A stretch of 32,587 nucleotides of DNA from Amphibacillus jilinensis Y1 (GTDB lineage: Bacteria; Bacillota; Bacilli; Bacillales; Amphibacillaceae): assembly GCF_000306965.1 (NCBI RefSeq), contig NZ_JH976444.1, positions 1 to 32,587 of the forward strand. Reading direction: 5' to 3'. Within the stretch, counting starts at the first letter, position 1. The number at the start of each line of letters is the position of its first letter. Below the pieces are notes generated by a model. The model was not told the origin of the DNA, did not search any database, and saw nothing but the letters and a program-made list of their open reading frames with translations. Of this stretch, positions 6,760-15,877 are shown one piece after another. A program made the position numbers and the translations under genes.

Positions 6760-8520
6760 CTAAATGTCGTTTGGAAAATCTAAATTTTGTACTTGATATA
6801 AGTTATAGTAACTACCCTGTTTGGCCAATAATTGGTGATGCGTACCCACTTCAACGATTTGACCATGGTCAAGAACGATGATTCGGTCTGCATGGGTTAT
6901 CGTTGACAGACGATGTGCGACAACAAAAGTCGTACGATTTGAAGCAAGGTTTTCCAAAGCTTCTTGAATAAGATGTTCACTCTCCAAGTCCAAAGCGGAT
7001 GTCGCTTCATCCAATATGAGCAGTGGTGGGTTTTTCAAAAATATTCGAGCAATCGCAATCCGTTGCTTTTGCCCTCCTGATAATTTAACGCCTCGCTCCC
7101 CTACTAATGTTTGATAACCATCTGACAACTCAGTAATAAATTGGTGAGCATTGGCTGCCTTTGCCGCTTCAACAACACTTTCTTGCGAAGCATCTGGATT
7201 GCCCATCCGAATATTCATTTCAATCGATTCACTAAACAGTAAATTGTCTTGTAAGACCATGCCAATTTTGTCTCGAATCGACCGTGCCTGAACATCACGA
7301 ATATCCGTACCATCAATCCGAATCGTTCCATCTGTCACATCATAGAAACGTGGGATTAGGCTAATCAATGTTGATTTACCCCCGCCACTCATACCAACTA
7401 AAGCAATCGTCTCCCCCTGCGCTACCTCTAAGTTAATATCTTTTAACACCATTTCTTCATGATTTTGATACCGAAAATAAACATGATCAAATTGTACAGT
7501 TCCTTTTACTTCAGTTAACCATGGGGCATCCGCCTTATCTTCAATGTCATAGGTCTCATCAATAAATTCATAGACACGATCCATTGAAGCAATCGACTGA
7601 ACGAGAGTGGTTGATGAAGAAATTAACCGGCGTAACGGGGAATAAACACGTTCCATATAATTGACAAACGCGACCATCGTTCCAATCGTTAAATCAGCAG
7701 TAATGACAAAATAGCTTGCAAAGCCGACAACAAGCAACGGGCCTAAATCTGTCACGGTATTCATAACAGCGAATGTTCGAGCATTCCATTCTGTATGATC
7801 GAGGGCACGATTTAAAAAGTTTTTATTGTGTTGGCTAAATTGTTTCTGCTCATATTCTTCTAAAGCAAAGCTTCGTGTCACAGGGATACCTTGCACACGC
7901 TCATGCAAATGCCCTTGTACTTCTGCCAGTGCTTGTGATCGATGACGTGTTAATTGGCGCAATCGACCATAAAAAATTTTAACTGCTACGACATAGACGG
8001 GAAATAACATCAGCGAAACAAGGGTTAGTTTAATATCCATCGTCAACATGATGATCACCGCAATAATAATCGTAGACATATCTAGCCAAATATTCATAAG
8101 TCCAGTCATTATAAAGTTTTTTGTTTGCTCAACGTCATGAATGACACGGGATATAATTTCTCCCGTTTTTGACCTCGCATAAAAACCGAGACTTAACTTT
8201 TGAATATGATCAAATAACTGTTCACGAATATCAAACAGCACCCGATTTCCAACCCACTGAGCCAAGTACTGCCTCAAATATTCGACAGGTGGGCGAATAA
8301 TAGCAAAAATGAAGAAAGCTACCCCTAATAATAAAAACAATGTATGCAACATCTCATGTTCTGATAAACTTTGATCACCAATAATATGATCAATAATATA
8401 ACGGACAAACAATGGCATTAATAAAGGAATACCAAACTTAATCATGCCAATAATAATAGTTAGAAAAATCCTTCCCTTATACGGTTTGACAAAGGATAAG
8501 TATCTTTTAATGCTACTCAT
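6760..8520 (-). CDS. ygaD: ABC exporter, fused permease-ATPase (YgaD-like)
   Basis: 586 residues. Six membrane helices in the first ~310 residues form a type IV ABC exporter permease; then a nucleotide-binding domain with Walker A (GMSGGGKST), signature LSGGQKQR, Walker B ([12 protein letters not shown]) and the H-loop (VVAHRLST). Proteins of this half-transporter kind work as homo- or heterodimers and export lipids, drugs or peptides; the substrate is unknown. Start ATG 8520 has GAGAGGTG at a normal distance; the open frame extends two codons further, into the ribosome site. In synteny with B. subtilis ygaD. A second, clearly different fused exporter lies at 25361-27070. Confidence 0.9.
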   Translation of the reverse strand: MSSIKRYLSFVKPYKGRIFLTIIIGMIKFGIPLLMPLFVRYIIDHIIGDQSLSEHEMLHTLFLLLGVAFFIFAIIRPPVEYLRQYLAQWVGNRVLFDIREQLFDHIQKLSLGFYARSKTGEIISRVIHDVEQTKNFIMTGLMNIWLDMSTIIIAVIIMLTMDIKLTLVSLMLFPVYVVAVKIFYGRLRQLTRHRSQALAEVQGHLHERVQGIPVTRSFALEEYEQKQFSQHNKNFLNRALDHTEWNARTFAVMNTVTDLGPLLVVGFASYFVITADLTIGTMVAFVNYMERVYSPLRRLISSSTTLVQSIASMDRVYEFIDETYDIEDKADAPWLTEVKGTVQFDHVYFRYQNHEEMVLKDINLEVAQGETIALVGMSGGGKSTLISLIPRFYDVTDGTIRIDGTDIRDVQARSIRDKIGMVLQDNLLFSESIEMNIRMGNPDASQESVVEAAKAANAHQFITELSDGYQTLVGERGVKLSGGQKQRIAIARIFLKNPPLLILDEATSALDLESEHLIQEALENLASNRTTFVVAHRLSTITHADRIIVLDHGQIVEVGTHHQLLAKQGSYYNLYQVQNLDFPNDI

Positions 8521-8649
8521 AAACACCTCTCATTTCTATTAGAAAGCTCAGCACAGGCACTCCCCTAGCGAATGTATTAGCTTTTCTTATACGTAGTCAT
8601 TTCACTGCTAAATTTAATACTTTTCCAGTATACAAAAACAAAGCCTTGT

Positions 8650-8703
8650 CAACTTGATGACAAGACTGCCAAGCATAATGCTATGGAGCTTATTTATATT
8701 AAA
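8650..8703. repeat. Two small inverted repeats downstream of ntdP
   Basis: CTTGTCA/TGACAAG and GCTTATTT/AAATAAGC lie one after the other between ntdP and ygaD, just beyond the ntdP stop. Neither has a long T-run, so they are weak candidates for the ntdP terminator. The remainder of 8521-8723 shows nothing recognisable. Confidence 0.4.
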
Positions 8704-8723
8704 TAAGCCAAATTAACAAGCCA

Positions 8724-9257
8724 TTAATATGAACGATAAGTTAAAAACAGCTCGTACAATTGTTCAATTTGGTCATGTGAAAAAGGACCTCTCCGTTGTC
8801 GAATCATATGAATTAGCTGATCAACATTGTCCCACAAAATCCGATCTAACACCCCTGGATAATTCATCTTCTCGCGATGTAACCGATATTCATCTTCATC
8901 CAATAAAGTATAAGTCATATCAGGAAACACCTTAATATCAAGATCATAGTCAATATACTTTACGGCGCCTGCTTCATATACAAAAGGCGAACTAATATTA
9001 CAATAATAATGAATGCCATCTGAGCGCAACATACTGATTACATTAAACCAATATTTCGTATAAAAGAAACATATTGCGGGTTCACGGGTAATCCAAGATC
9101 GACCATCACTTTCAACAACACGGGTGCGATCATTCGCTCCTATGACACGGGTACTAGTTGACTTTAGAACAGTCGTTTCCTGCCAAGTACGATGAAGCTG
9201 CCCATTATGTTTATAACTTTGAATTTGTATAGGTAAACCTAATTTAGGGCCAGCCAT
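8724..9257 (-). CDS. ntdP: Nucleoside tri-/diphosphate phosphatase, DUF402 family (YgaC)
   Basis: 177 residues, the same size as B. subtilis YgaC (176). The family fold is built around the conserved central part; here [12 protein letters not shown], then the metal-binding region [14 protein letters not shown] and the following [10 protein letters not shown] are clear. Characterised Gram-positive members hydrolyse nucleoside tri- and diphosphates in a divalent-metal-dependent way. ATG 9257 has a reasonable site (GGAAG). It is the syntenic ygaC position between sspE and ygaD. The protein is cytosolic, with no transmembrane segment. Confidence 0.88.
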   Translation of the reverse strand: MAGPKLGLPIQIQSYKHNGQLHRTWQETTVLKSTSTRVIGANDRTRVVESDGRSWITREPAICFFYTKYWFNVISMLRSDGIHYYCNISSPFVYEAGAVKYIDYDLDIKVFPDMTYTLLDEDEYRLHREKMNYPGVLDRILWDNVDQLIHMIRQRRGPFSHDQIEQLYELFLTYRSY

Positions 9258-9348
9258 CTTATCTTCCTTTCTTTATCTTATAGCTATTCACATTATAACT
9301 TTAATTCAGCAGAAATGAAAATAAAAAAACTAACCCATAGAATGACTA

Positions 9349-9376
9349 ACATTTTAGTGATCATACGCTAAAATGT
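9349..9376. repeat. 9-bp inverted repeat upstream of ntdP
   Basis: ACATTTTAG (9349-9357) and CTAAAATGT (9368-9376) are perfect complements 10 bp apart, about 95 bp upstream of the ntdP start. It could be an operator or a small hairpin; no regulator can be named. Confidence 0.35.
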
Positions 9377-9410
9377 CATAATTTTTGTAGTTAATGATAA
9401 AACAAACATT

Positions 9411-9527
9411 CAGTGGATGGAGGGCTACAGGATTGAGATCATGCAGACGCTGCCACAGGATTTGACAGTTTTATCCTGCGATCTTATCCACCCACTGATT
9501 GATCGTTGCGTGAATCAAGACATTAGG
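9411..9527 (+). repeat. Interspersed palindromic element, copy A
   Basis: Starts CAGTGGATGGAGGGCTACAG and its left module ends ATCCACCCACTGATT, so the two ends are complementary. The right module is cut short after TGAATCAAGACATTAGG. It shares GGGCTACAG, TCATG(C/T)AGACG, CAATCTTA-type and CCCACTGAT words with copy E. It is non-coding, between ntdP and sspE. Confidence 0.6.
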
Positions 9528-9568
9528 TAAACTATTATTACCTAGCACTTCTTAAATCTACTATGTAG

Positions 9569-9599
9569 AAAAGGACTTTCGCTTGGCGAAAGTCCTTTT
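9569..9599 (-). terminator. Terminator downstream of sspE
   Basis: Perfect 14-bp stem AAAAGGACTTTCGC / GCGAAAGTCCTTTT with a 3-nt loop, T-rich on either strand. It follows the sspE stop by 17 nt. Confidence 0.88.
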
Positions 9600-9616
9600 A
9601 TGTGTAAGATTAACAG

Positions 9617-9805
9617 TTATTGCTTATTTTGTTGCGATTTTTGATTTTGTTGTTTTACACGTTGCGTATCTGTCTCAGAAGCAAATTCAGCGCCGTATTG
9701 ACCTTGACCTTGTTGAGCTTGTTTGTTTTGACGTTTTACTTGCTCAGCATTTGTTTTTTCTTGGTTTTGATTTTGATTTTGATTTTGGTTTTGGTTTCTC
9801 GCCAT
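9617..9805 (-). CDS. sspE: Gamma-type small acid-soluble spore protein
   Basis: 62 residues, very rich in Gln and Asn and lacking Cys and Trp. Gamma-type SASPs are made in the forespore and broken down at germination as an amino acid store. The sequence GQYGAEFASETD contains the EFASE-type cleavage site for the GPR germination protease. B. subtilis SspE (84 aa) has two such repeat units; only one is visible here, so the protein is short. Residues 4-15 are an NQ dipeptide repeat coded by a 6-bp DNA repeat. Ribosome site GGAGGTGAT is strong. A weak SigG-like -35 (GAATA) is seen upstream but no convincing -10. In synteny with B. subtilis sspE. Confidence 0.9.
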   Translation of the reverse strand: MARNQNQNQNQNQNQEKTNAEQVKRQNKQAQQGQGQYGAEFASETDTQRVKQQNQKSQQNKQ

Positions 9806-9883
9806 TTGATATCACCTCCACAAAAATAATTTAACCAATTTAGCAGAGGCTATTCTTAAAAAACAAACTTATTTTTGTAGCTG

Positions 9884-10963
9884 TTATATTTGTTTAATAA
9901 CTTGTTGGTGTGGAACGGGAAAAGGATAATCGTTTAATTGACTTAAGGAAACCCATTGGTGGTTTTGAGATTGTATGTTTATATTTGTTACGTTTATACG
10001 ATAGACCTCAAGTTCCCAAATAACATGAGAGAAAACATGCCGGACAGGTGCTAATTGGCTTACCTCAGTAATTGTCGTTTGCCACATTTGCTCTAAAAAA
10101 CTCACTAACAATTCCTTTTCTATTGCATTTTTTTCTAACATTGGGAACTGCCAAAGGCTCGCTAATAAACCTGTGTCTGGTCGTTGCTCAATTAAATATT
10201 GCCCTGACTGATTTTCAAATATAACGGTATAATAAGAAAGAACCTTTTGCTTCTTTGCCTTGGTTTTCACTGGCAGCCTATCTTGACTACTATTGGCGTA
10301 AGCCAGGCAATGGCTGCGAACAGGACAAACCTCACATTTGGGAGACTTAGGGCGACAGATTAAAGCACCTAATTCCATTAAACCTTGATTAAAATACGAT
10401 GGTTCTTGCTCTGATATGATCGATCGTACGGTTCGTTCAAAAATTTTTCGTGTTCTTGCTTTAGCAATATCATCTTCTATTTCTAATAAACGTGAAAGAA
10501 CACGCATGACATTTCCATCGACGGCTGGCTCTGGTTGGTTGAAGGCAATACTCATAATTGCACCTAAGGTATACGGACCTATTCCTTTTAAGCTTGCTAA
10601 TTGTTGACGTTGATCGGGTACTTGTCCACCGTATTTTTCTTTCACTTCTCTCACCGCTGTTTGGAGATTACGCGCTCGTGAGTAATATCCTAATCCTTCC
10701 CATGCTTTTAGCACATCTTGCTGATCAGCATTTGCTAGATCAGTTGGCGTTGGAAATTGGTCCATAAATCGTTCGAAATAAGGTATCACAGTATCCACTT
10801 GTGTTTGTTGTAACATAATTTCTGACACCCATACCTTATAGGGATCTTGATCTAATCGCCAAGGTAATTGCCTTTGATTATCTTTAAACCAATTAATTAA
10901 ATCTTGTTGAAAAGCATTTATATTTAGTTGCTTTAGATTGATCTTGTACGCATCTGTTTGCAT
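9884..10963 (-). CDS. mutY: A/G-specific adenine DNA glycosylase MutY
   Basis: 359 residues. It removes adenine mispaired with 8-oxoguanine or guanine (base excision repair). The helix-hairpin-helix part has the catalytic E48 (VSEIMLQQTQ), the LKGIGPYT hairpin and D149 (AVDGNV). The [4Fe-4S] loop is C203-x6-C210-x2-C213-x5-C219. The C-terminal ~120 residues form the NUDIX-like 8-oxoG recognition domain with the FSH loop (VRHVFSHVIWEL). ATG 10963 has AAAGGGTG at good distance; a GTG three codons up lies in that site. It lies 78 bp upstream of sspE and is divergent from yfhP, as in B. subtilis (yfhQ). Confidence 0.95.
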   Translation of the reverse strand: MQTDAYKINLKQLNINAFQQDLINWFKDNQRQLPWRLDQDPYKVWVSEIMLQQTQVDTVIPYFERFMDQFPTPTDLANADQQDVLKAWEGLGYYSRARNLQTAVREVKEKYGGQVPDQRQQLASLKGIGPYTLGAIMSIAFNQPEPAVDGNVMRVLSRLLEIEDDIAKARTRKIFERTVRSIISEQEPSYFNQGLMELGALICRPKSPKCEVCPVRSHCLAYANSSQDRLPVKTKAKKQKVLSYYTVIFENQSGQYLIEQRPDTGLLASLWQFPMLEKNAIEKELLVSFLEQMWQTTITEVSQLAPVRHVFSHVIWELEVYRINVTNINIQSQNHQWVSLSQLNDYPFPVPHQQVIKQI

Positions 10964-11117
10964 AAATGTCACCCTTTATGTATTCGTTCCAATATTGTAA
11001 AATCATTATGAGAAGGTTTAAGTGTTTATAAATTTGGCTACTAATAAGTATAACAATATTTAACCATTACGTATGATTATATAGATAACAGTAAATAAAA
11101 GAAAGGGGCGAGTGTCG

Positions 11118-12098
11118 ATGGATACCGGAACCCATATTGCCATGGGCGTTGCAATTGGTGGTATAGCAACACTTGATCCCATTGTTGCACAAAATCCCAT
11201 TGTCTTTGGTGCAGTTATGATCGGTACGCTTGCTGGTTCGCATGCACCCGACTTTGATACAGTACTCAAACTCAAAAGTAATGCCGTATACCTCCGTCAC
11301 CATCGTGGTATTACCCATTCTATTCCGTTAATCATCTTTTGGGGCTTAGCCATTGCAAGTATCATTTATTTAATCATACCTGGGGTACCATTTTTAACTT
11401 TATGGCGTTGGACGGCTTTGGCTGTCGTTATCCATGTATTCGTGGATATCTTTAACGCTTATGGCACACAGGCATTAAGGCCGTTCTCCAACAAATGGAT
11501 TGCACTAGGCTTCATCAATACATTTGACCCTGTAATTTTCTCGTTACACATCATCGGATTTACCATTTGGGTCTTTGGCGGACAACCAGCCTACACTTTT
11601 TTAATCATCTATTTTCTTTTGACATTTTATTACTTAAAACGATATTGGCAGAAGAAAACACTAGAAAGAAAGATATTACTTTATTATGGCGAGGTTGAAG
11701 GGATTTTCACCTCCCCAACTATTAATCAGAATATTTGGCGCTTAGCCATTACCACCCGGAATAGCTTTTATGTTGCTCGCGCCGTCGATGGTAATATTCA
11801 GATTATTGACCAATTTGAGCGGGTTCCAGTTCCAAATAATAAACTGATGGCCACCGCAAAAACAGATAGCAATGTTGCTGCTTTTCTCTCCTTTTCATCG
11901 GTTTATCGATGGGAACAGGTTGAACACGAAAACTATACAGAAGTTCGTTTTATTGATTTGCGTTATCGCTCTAAAGATCACTATCCTTTTGTTGCTGTTG
12001 TTAACGTATCACACGACTTGAAAATTATTAACTCATATACAGGGTGGGTCTTTTCAGAGGCGAAGTTACAAGATAAATTATTAATTGAAGACATTTAG
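11118..12098 (+). CDS. yfhP: Membrane-bound metal-dependent hydrolase, YfhP-like (DUF457/YdjM type)
   Basis: 326 residues (B. subtilis YfhP 327). The N-terminal half has about five membrane segments and the conserved metal-binding-type motifs THIAMG, HAPDFDT, HHRGITHS and HVFVDIFNAYG, rich in His and Asp. The C-terminal ~130 residues are soluble. The family is annotated as membrane metal-dependent hydrolase from these motifs, but the reaction is unproven. ATG 11118 is chosen over GTG 11112 because AAAGGGG is 9 nt from the former. It is divergent from mutY in the conserved order, and is followed by a short terminator. Confidence 0.85.
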   Translation: MDTGTHIAMGVAIGGIATLDPIVAQNPIVFGAVMIGTLAGSHAPDFDTVLKLKSNAVYLRHHRGITHSIPLIIFWGLAIASIIYLIIPGVPFLTLWRWTALAVVIHVFVDIFNAYGTQALRPFSNKWIALGFINTFDPVIFSLHIIGFTIWVFGGQPAYTFLIIYFLLTFYYLKRYWQKKTLERKILLYYGEVEGIFTSPTINQNIWRLAITTRNSFYVARAVDGNIQIIDQFERVPVPNNKLMATAKTDSNVAAFLSFSSVYRWEQVEHENYTEVRFIDLRYRSKDHYPFVAVVNVSHDLKIINSYTGWVFSEAKLQDKLLIEDI

Positions 12099-12123
12099 CA
12101 CACCGCTTTGGTGGGCTTTTTTC
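12098..12123 (+). terminator. Terminator downstream of yfhP
   Basis: GCACACC pairs with GGTGGGC (one mismatch) over a 5-nt loop, followed by six T. It begins right at the yfhP stop codon. Confidence 0.75.
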
Positions 12124-12181
12124 TTTTCTTCCTACGATTCAGTTGTGTATACTGGAGAAAAAGAAAAGTCGAGGAGATACG

Positions 12182-12973
12182 ATGATTAAATTATTTGTAA
12201 CAGACTTAGATGGGACTTTGTTAAAAGACAATACATATGTAACCGAGCAGGATCGCCTCGCTATCCAAACCCTATTCAAGCAAGGTACCGATATTGCTGT
12301 AGCTAGCGGACGGTCAGATCAAGAGATTGTCCAATTATTTAAAGATATCGAGATCGATGGCCATCGTGTAAGCCAAAATGGAACTTTTGTCGTTGATGTT
12401 AATCATCAATTTGTTGTTAAGCAACACTTTGAAGCAAAACTCAGTCAAGCCCTATTAGATCAAGTGAAGACATATCCCGTCCATTATTTTATTTCAACAG
12501 CTGATCATATTCATTACGATCATGAGACTGATTTTGTCAGGGACGTTCAGAAATTGTTTAAATTCCCTTTAAAACACTCTCCAACTATTGCGGAGGGGAT
12601 TGGGAGCAGCTACCACATCTCTAAGTTTATGTTATTAGCTGAGAGGGAAACCTTATTACCCATCCAAGAAGAGATCAATCAAACATTCGCCGGACAAATT
12701 GAAAGCTTCTTGTCCCATACAAGATGTGTTGATATCGTCCCTGTCGGTGTTAATAAAAGAAATGGGCTTATTAAATTGATTAAAAAACTGAATATAAAGC
12801 CTGAAGAAGTCGCTGTCATTGGGGATGCTCATAATGACATTGACATGTTAAGCATGACACCACACAGTTATGTTATGGCAAGCGCTGATGATGCCGTAAA
12901 AAAACACGCTCATCATGAAGTCGAACATGTTCACCAAGCCATTAAAGATCTAAGAGAAAGGAAATTACTGTAA
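12182..12973 (+). CDS. Cof-type HAD-superfamily phosphatase
   Basis: 263 residues. The HAD motifs are in order: motif I DLDGTLL (nucleophile Asp) at about 8, motif II in the AVASGR stretch, and Lys in the GVNKRNGL region followed by motif IV GDAHNDIDML. The cap between them is of the Cof (C2) type. Such enzymes dephosphorylate sugar phosphates, flavin precursors or other metabolites with Mg2+; the substrate cannot be told. ATG 12182 follows GAGGAG by 5 nt, and the longer frame starting upstream has no ribosome site. It is an extra gene between yfhP and recX compared with B. subtilis, where more genes lie here. Confidence 0.88.
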   Translation: MIKLFVTDLDGTLLKDNTYVTEQDRLAIQTLFKQGTDIAVASGRSDQEIVQLFKDIEIDGHRVSQNGTFVVDVNHQFVVKQHFEAKLSQALLDQVKTYPVHYFISTADHIHYDHETDFVRDVQKLFKFPLKHSPTIAEGIGSSYHISKFMLLAERETLLPIQEEINQTFAGQIESFLSHTRCVDIVPVGVNKRNGLIKLIKKLNIKPEEVAVIGDAHNDIDMLSMTPHSYVMASADDAVKKHAHHEVEHVHQAIKDLRERKLL

Positions 12974-13016
12974 CCATTTGCTTTCATCACGTAGCAACTG
13001 AAACTAACTGTCCTTT

Positions 13017-13140
13017 CAGCGTTAACCATCCGTAAAACGCCCACCTCAATATCGTGAGCAGAGATCAGCTCTTTAGGCTAGCGTTTTGTGGCGGTTAATG
13101 TCTTAATCAGTCAGCGAACATTTTCATTCTTCTCCCACTG
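13017..13140 (-). repeat. Interspersed palindromic element, copy B (inverted)
   Basis: Read on the minus strand it runs from CAGTGGGAGAAG through GACTGATTAAGACATTAACC to GAGGTGGGCGTTTTACGGAT and GGTTAACG. TTAACC near its start pairs with GGTTAA near its end, and AAAACGC pairs with GCGTTTT between them, so the copy folds on itself. It is non-coding and lies between the convergent HAD and recX genes. The other ~120 bp of the gap show nothing. Confidence 0.65.
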
Positions 13141-13221
13141 TTTGTTTTTTTATACGCTAGTCAGGTTTTCTGTCGAACACAAAGTATTTCCATACAGATC
13201 TGCTCTCAGTATATAGCCCCC

Positions 13222-14037
13222 TCACTCATCATCTAGATGCATGTCAAGATATCGGTCAATCACTTCTGTATCAAACCCTTTTTGATATAAAGCAGCTTTG
13301 ATCTTTTGCTTTAACAAATAACCACTATACTTTTTAGCTTGGCGTTTCTTTAGCTTCTCTCCTTGGTATAAAACAGCTTGCCACTCTTGTTCACTATCAT
13401 TTGGTTGCTCTAACAGTTGAAAGGCATGATCAATAATTGTATGATCAAATCCCTTTTGGACAAGTGTTTGTTTTTGTTTTAACAAAACTTGCCTATGTGA
13501 ATAGCGACTCGACTTATTTGCTTGTTTCGTTAACCATTTCTGAACACGCTCGACTTGCTCCTCTGTCGTAAAAACCAATAGTGCTTGATCAATCTCTGAT
13601 TGGTGAACACCTTTTGCCTTTAACTCCTGTTGAATGCGTTGCGGACCTTTCAACGTTGTGTTCTTCTTTGTTGACACATATGCTTTAGCAAAAGCTTGAT
13701 CGTCTAAAAGCTTCTCAGCTTCTAATCGGTTAATAATCGCATCAATCTGGTCTTGGTCAATCTCTTTCTTAATCAAATAATCTCTCATTTCCTTAGTCGA
13801 TCGCATGCGACGCCCTAAATACGTCAAGGCTTGACTATAACCTTTATATATTGTATCTGTCTGTAACAAGGCATCAATCATCGCTTGATCTAATTCTTGA
13901 CCTTTTTTTAAACCTTCTTTAATCAACGTTTCTTCCTCAACACTAAACCCGTACTGTTCTTGTCCTGAGCTATTAACAAATACATTATAACGATTTTTAT
14001 TATTTTTTTGGACAGTTATTCTCGTGACTTTCGGCAT
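13222..14037 (-). CDS. recX: Recombination regulator RecX
   Basis: 271 residues, near the ~264 of B. subtilis RecX (yfhG). RecX binds RecA filaments and modulates recombination and the SOS response. It is made of repeated three-helix units; motifs such as ALTYLGRRMRSTKEMRDYL, LEAEKLLDDQAFAKAYV and GPQRIQQELKAKGV are typical. AGAGGTG lies 7 nt before ATG 14037. It is at the syntenic end of the yfhG-ygxA block. Lysine- and glutamine-rich, as for many proteins of this family in low-GC Gram-positives. No recA or SOS box (LexA site) was noticed in the window. Confidence 0.92.
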   Translation of the reverse strand: MPKVTRITVQKNNKNRYNVFVNSSGQEQYGFSVEEETLIKEGLKKGQELDQAMIDALLQTDTIYKGYSQALTYLGRRMRSTKEMRDYLIKKEIDQDQIDAIINRLEAEKLLDDQAFAKAYVSTKKNTTLKGPQRIQQELKAKGVHQSEIDQALLVFTTEEQVERVQKWLTKQANKSSRYSHRQVLLKQKQTLVQKGFDHTIIDHAFQLLEQPNDSEQEWQAVLYQGEKLKKRQAKKYSGYLLKQKIKAALYQKGFDTEVIDRYLDMHLDDE

Positions 14038-14085
14038 CTAGTTCACCTCTTTCCCGTATTATATCATGGCAAGTAGCCCATAAAA

Positions 14086-14115
14086 ATCGATATTATCAGA
14101 ACTGATAATATCGAT
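14086..14115 (-). terminator. 14-bp perfect palindrome downstream of the 99-aa gene
   Basis: ATCGATATTATCAG and CTGATAATATCGAT are perfect complements two bases apart, with TTTTTA following on the minus strand. It lies 30 nt after the stop of the 14146-14445 gene and before recX, so a terminator is the simplest reading; the very short loop would also suit a dimeric protein site. Confidence 0.6.
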
Positions 14116-14145
14116 GAATGTCATCCATATTAAAGGTATCACTAC

Positions 14146-14445
14146 TTAAGGCATGGAACGAGATATTTTAACTTCTGTCCGCTTGGTTAGAGTTATAATC
14201 GCATCAGCCTTGGCACGATCAAAGTTATCACCAAAACCGTATCCAGTTGTTACATTTGCCCATTCAAGATCCAGCGCCATTTGCCACACCGGAATCTTAG
14301 AATCAGCTTGTACATTTATGCAGAGCCATTCTGGATAGTCAGCCAATTGAGCAACTTGAATATATTGATCAAATGTTGCGAAAAATTGCAAATCAAAACC
14401 ATTTTTCTTCCAATCTAACTTATTAATTAGTAAACACCCTACCAT
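14146..14445 (-). CDS. Unknown 99-residue protein
   Basis: I do not recognise it. It has a GGAG ribosome site 7 nt before ATG 14445, a terminator-like palindrome behind it and codon use like its neighbours, so it is likely real. The protein is soluble, with aromatic residues spread along it (WLCINVQ, WQMALDLEWANVTTGYGFGDNF) and a basic C-terminus (TKRTEVKISRSMP). The C-terminal ADAIITLTKRTEVKI looks like a helix followed by a strand. It is divergent from an XRE regulator 145 bp away, which might control it. No known toxin or antitoxin motif was seen. Confidence 0.6.
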   Translation of the reverse strand: MVGCLLINKLDWKKNGFDLQFFATFDQYIQVAQLADYPEWLCINVQADSKIPVWQMALDLEWANVTTGYGFGDNFDRAKADAIITLTKRTEVKISRSMP

Positions 14446-14590
14446 TTCACCACTCCTTTAGTTCTTAATAAGAACATTTTACTACAAGAGTACCAAAAGA
14501 ACAACAATATACCCATAAATTGGTGTAAATCATGGTAGGATTACGTCATGAATTGATATTTTGATATAAACGATAGCGAGTGATAAAACA

Positions 14591-15013
14591 ATGATGCTTA
14601 AGTTGGCCACAAATATAAAATATTATCGTAAACAGCATAACTGGACACAACAACAGCTTGCAAATGAATTGGCGATCTCAAGATCCGTCATTGCCAAATG
14701 GGAAAGTGGTGATGTTCTGCCAGATCTAATGGCATTGATTAAACTGAGCCGCTTATTTAATAAACCAGTCGATCACTTGCTTGGTATCGATAGTGAAAAC
14801 GACCAGCTGTTAAATGATTTTCAGCAGTTTTATCAAACGAACGGCGACAATGAATCCACCATTGATGAAACTTTATTAAATACGATTGATTATTTAGTTA
14901 AAAACCCGCTTTTAAAGGAACAGATTGAACGACTGAGCCATTTATCGATTAAGCAACAGAAAGCTGTTCAGCGTATACTTCAAACGACGTTAAATGAGGC
15001 AGAGCGATTATAA
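14591..15013 (+). CDS. XRE-family transcriptional regulator
   Basis: 140 residues. The Cro/C1-type helix-turn-helix occupies about residues 5-64 (TNIKYYRKQHNWTQQQLANE, then ISRSVIAKWESGDVLPDL, and the family end DHLLGID). The C-terminal ~75 residues are helical and may mediate dimerisation; no ligand domain is recognised. The ribosome site is weak (GCGAGTGA), so one of two adjacent ATG codons is the start. It is divergent from the unknown 99-aa gene, with 145 bp between them. The target is unknown; it may regulate itself and that neighbour. Confidence 0.85.
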   Translation: MMLKLATNIKYYRKQHNWTQQQLANELAISRSVIAKWESGDVLPDLMALIKLSRLFNKPVDHLLGIDSENDQLLNDFQQFYQTNGDNESTIDETLLNTIDYLVKNPLLKEQIERLSHLSIKQQKAVQRILQTTLNEAERL

Positions 15014-15120
15014 TGGCAAACCATTTTTAAGACATCTGCCTCACAAAATTGATGTCACTTTACAATCGCTTTTGCAGTTATTGTTTTTAATGGATAAGCA
15101 ATCGTACAGCACTAATAATA

Positions 15121-15164
15121 ATATAGACCATGCTTTCTGCTGAATCAGAAAGCATGGTCTATAT
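15121..15164. terminator. Convergent terminator between the XRE and SufR-like genes
   Basis: Perfect 19-bp arms (15121-15139 and 15146-15164) around a 6-nt loop, with core GACCATGCTTTCTG. It is placed between convergent genes and serves both, although the T-runs are short. Confidence 0.8.
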
Positions 15165-15172
15165 TTATTGGT

Positions 15173-15814
15173 TCACTCATTCAATTCTTCTTTAACGACA
15201 TATTTGCAGCTTCGTTCACCCTTAGCAATGCAAGTCACCCTTTCAACTTGTTCTGTTCCAAGGACTTCCTTAAATAATTCCAGCTCACATTGACAAGGTT
15301 TATTATAACGATCGGCAATGGCGGCGATCGGACAATTGAATTGTTCAAAGCTAACACCATGAACACTCTCTTCTTCATTAAATTCAGCCATGTAGCCATT
15401 ATCCTGTTGCACTTCTACTAACTGCTTGACGCGCTCTACAAGGGGGTCATCTTGGTAAATACGACGCTGATACTTCTTACGCATTCGCCTCTCCCTATTA
15501 TTAAAAAGGGTATCAATCGCTTCATTCCCCATACTTTCTTGAATATCTTGTAAGATCTCAACAGCTATTTTGTCATAATTATTCGGAAAAATCTTATTAC
15601 CTTCTTCCGTTAAACGATAAAATATCACCGGTCGTCCCATCGGTTGACGAACGGTTCGTGAGTGAATGAGCTCTTCCCCTTCTAATTTCACTAAATGCTT
15701 TCTTACCGCCATTTCAGTAATATCGAGATGCTCTTTTAAGCCACTCACTGATAACTCTTGACATTTTTTTAATAATTCTAAAATTGCTTGACGCGTCGAC
15801 ATATCTTTAGCCAT
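15173..15814 (-). CDS. SufR-like Fe-S-sensing transcriptional regulator
   Basis: 213 residues. An N-terminal winged helix-turn-helix (residues 5-75, LSVSGLKEHLDITEMAVRKH) is followed by a helical linker and a cysteine-rich C-terminal domain with C161, C174, C176, C195 and C203. The C161-x12-C174 spacing is that of SufR-type repressors, which hold an Fe-S cluster and control suf genes. No suf genes are in the window, so the target is unknown. ATG 15814 has AGGTG at 6 nt; the open frame extends three codons further into the ribosome site. An inverted repeat at 15850-15877, 35 bp upstream, is a candidate operator. It is divergent from a DUF1450 gene. Confidence 0.82.
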   Translation of the reverse strand: MAKDMSTRQAILELLKKCQELSVSGLKEHLDITEMAVRKHLVKLEGEELIHSRTVRQPMGRPVIFYRLTEEGNKIFPNNYDKIAVEILQDIQESMGNEAIDTLFNNRERRMRKKYQRRIYQDDPLVERVKQLVEVQQDNGYMAEFNEEESVHGVSFEQFNCPIAAIADRYNKPCQCELELFKEVLGTEQVERVTCIAKGERSCKYVVKEELNE

Positions 15815-15849
15815 TTCCAACACCTACCCTTACCACTATATTAACGAAA

Positions 15850-15877
15850 AAAGTTTGTGAAGTAAATAACAAACTTT
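15850..15877. promoter_or_regulatory. Candidate operator of the SufR-like regulator
   Basis: AAAGTTTGT and ACAAACTTT form a perfect 9-10-9 inverted repeat just upstream of the regulator start. A further half-site-like word, TAGTTTGCT, lies at about 15900. A role in autoregulation is inferred from position and symmetry. Confidence 0.5.

Noticed and set aside
9583-9834. Plus-strand open frames over sspE
   Set aside because: They are antisense to a clear SASP gene with a ribosome site and terminator; the Phe/Asp runs are just the reverse of the NQ repeat.
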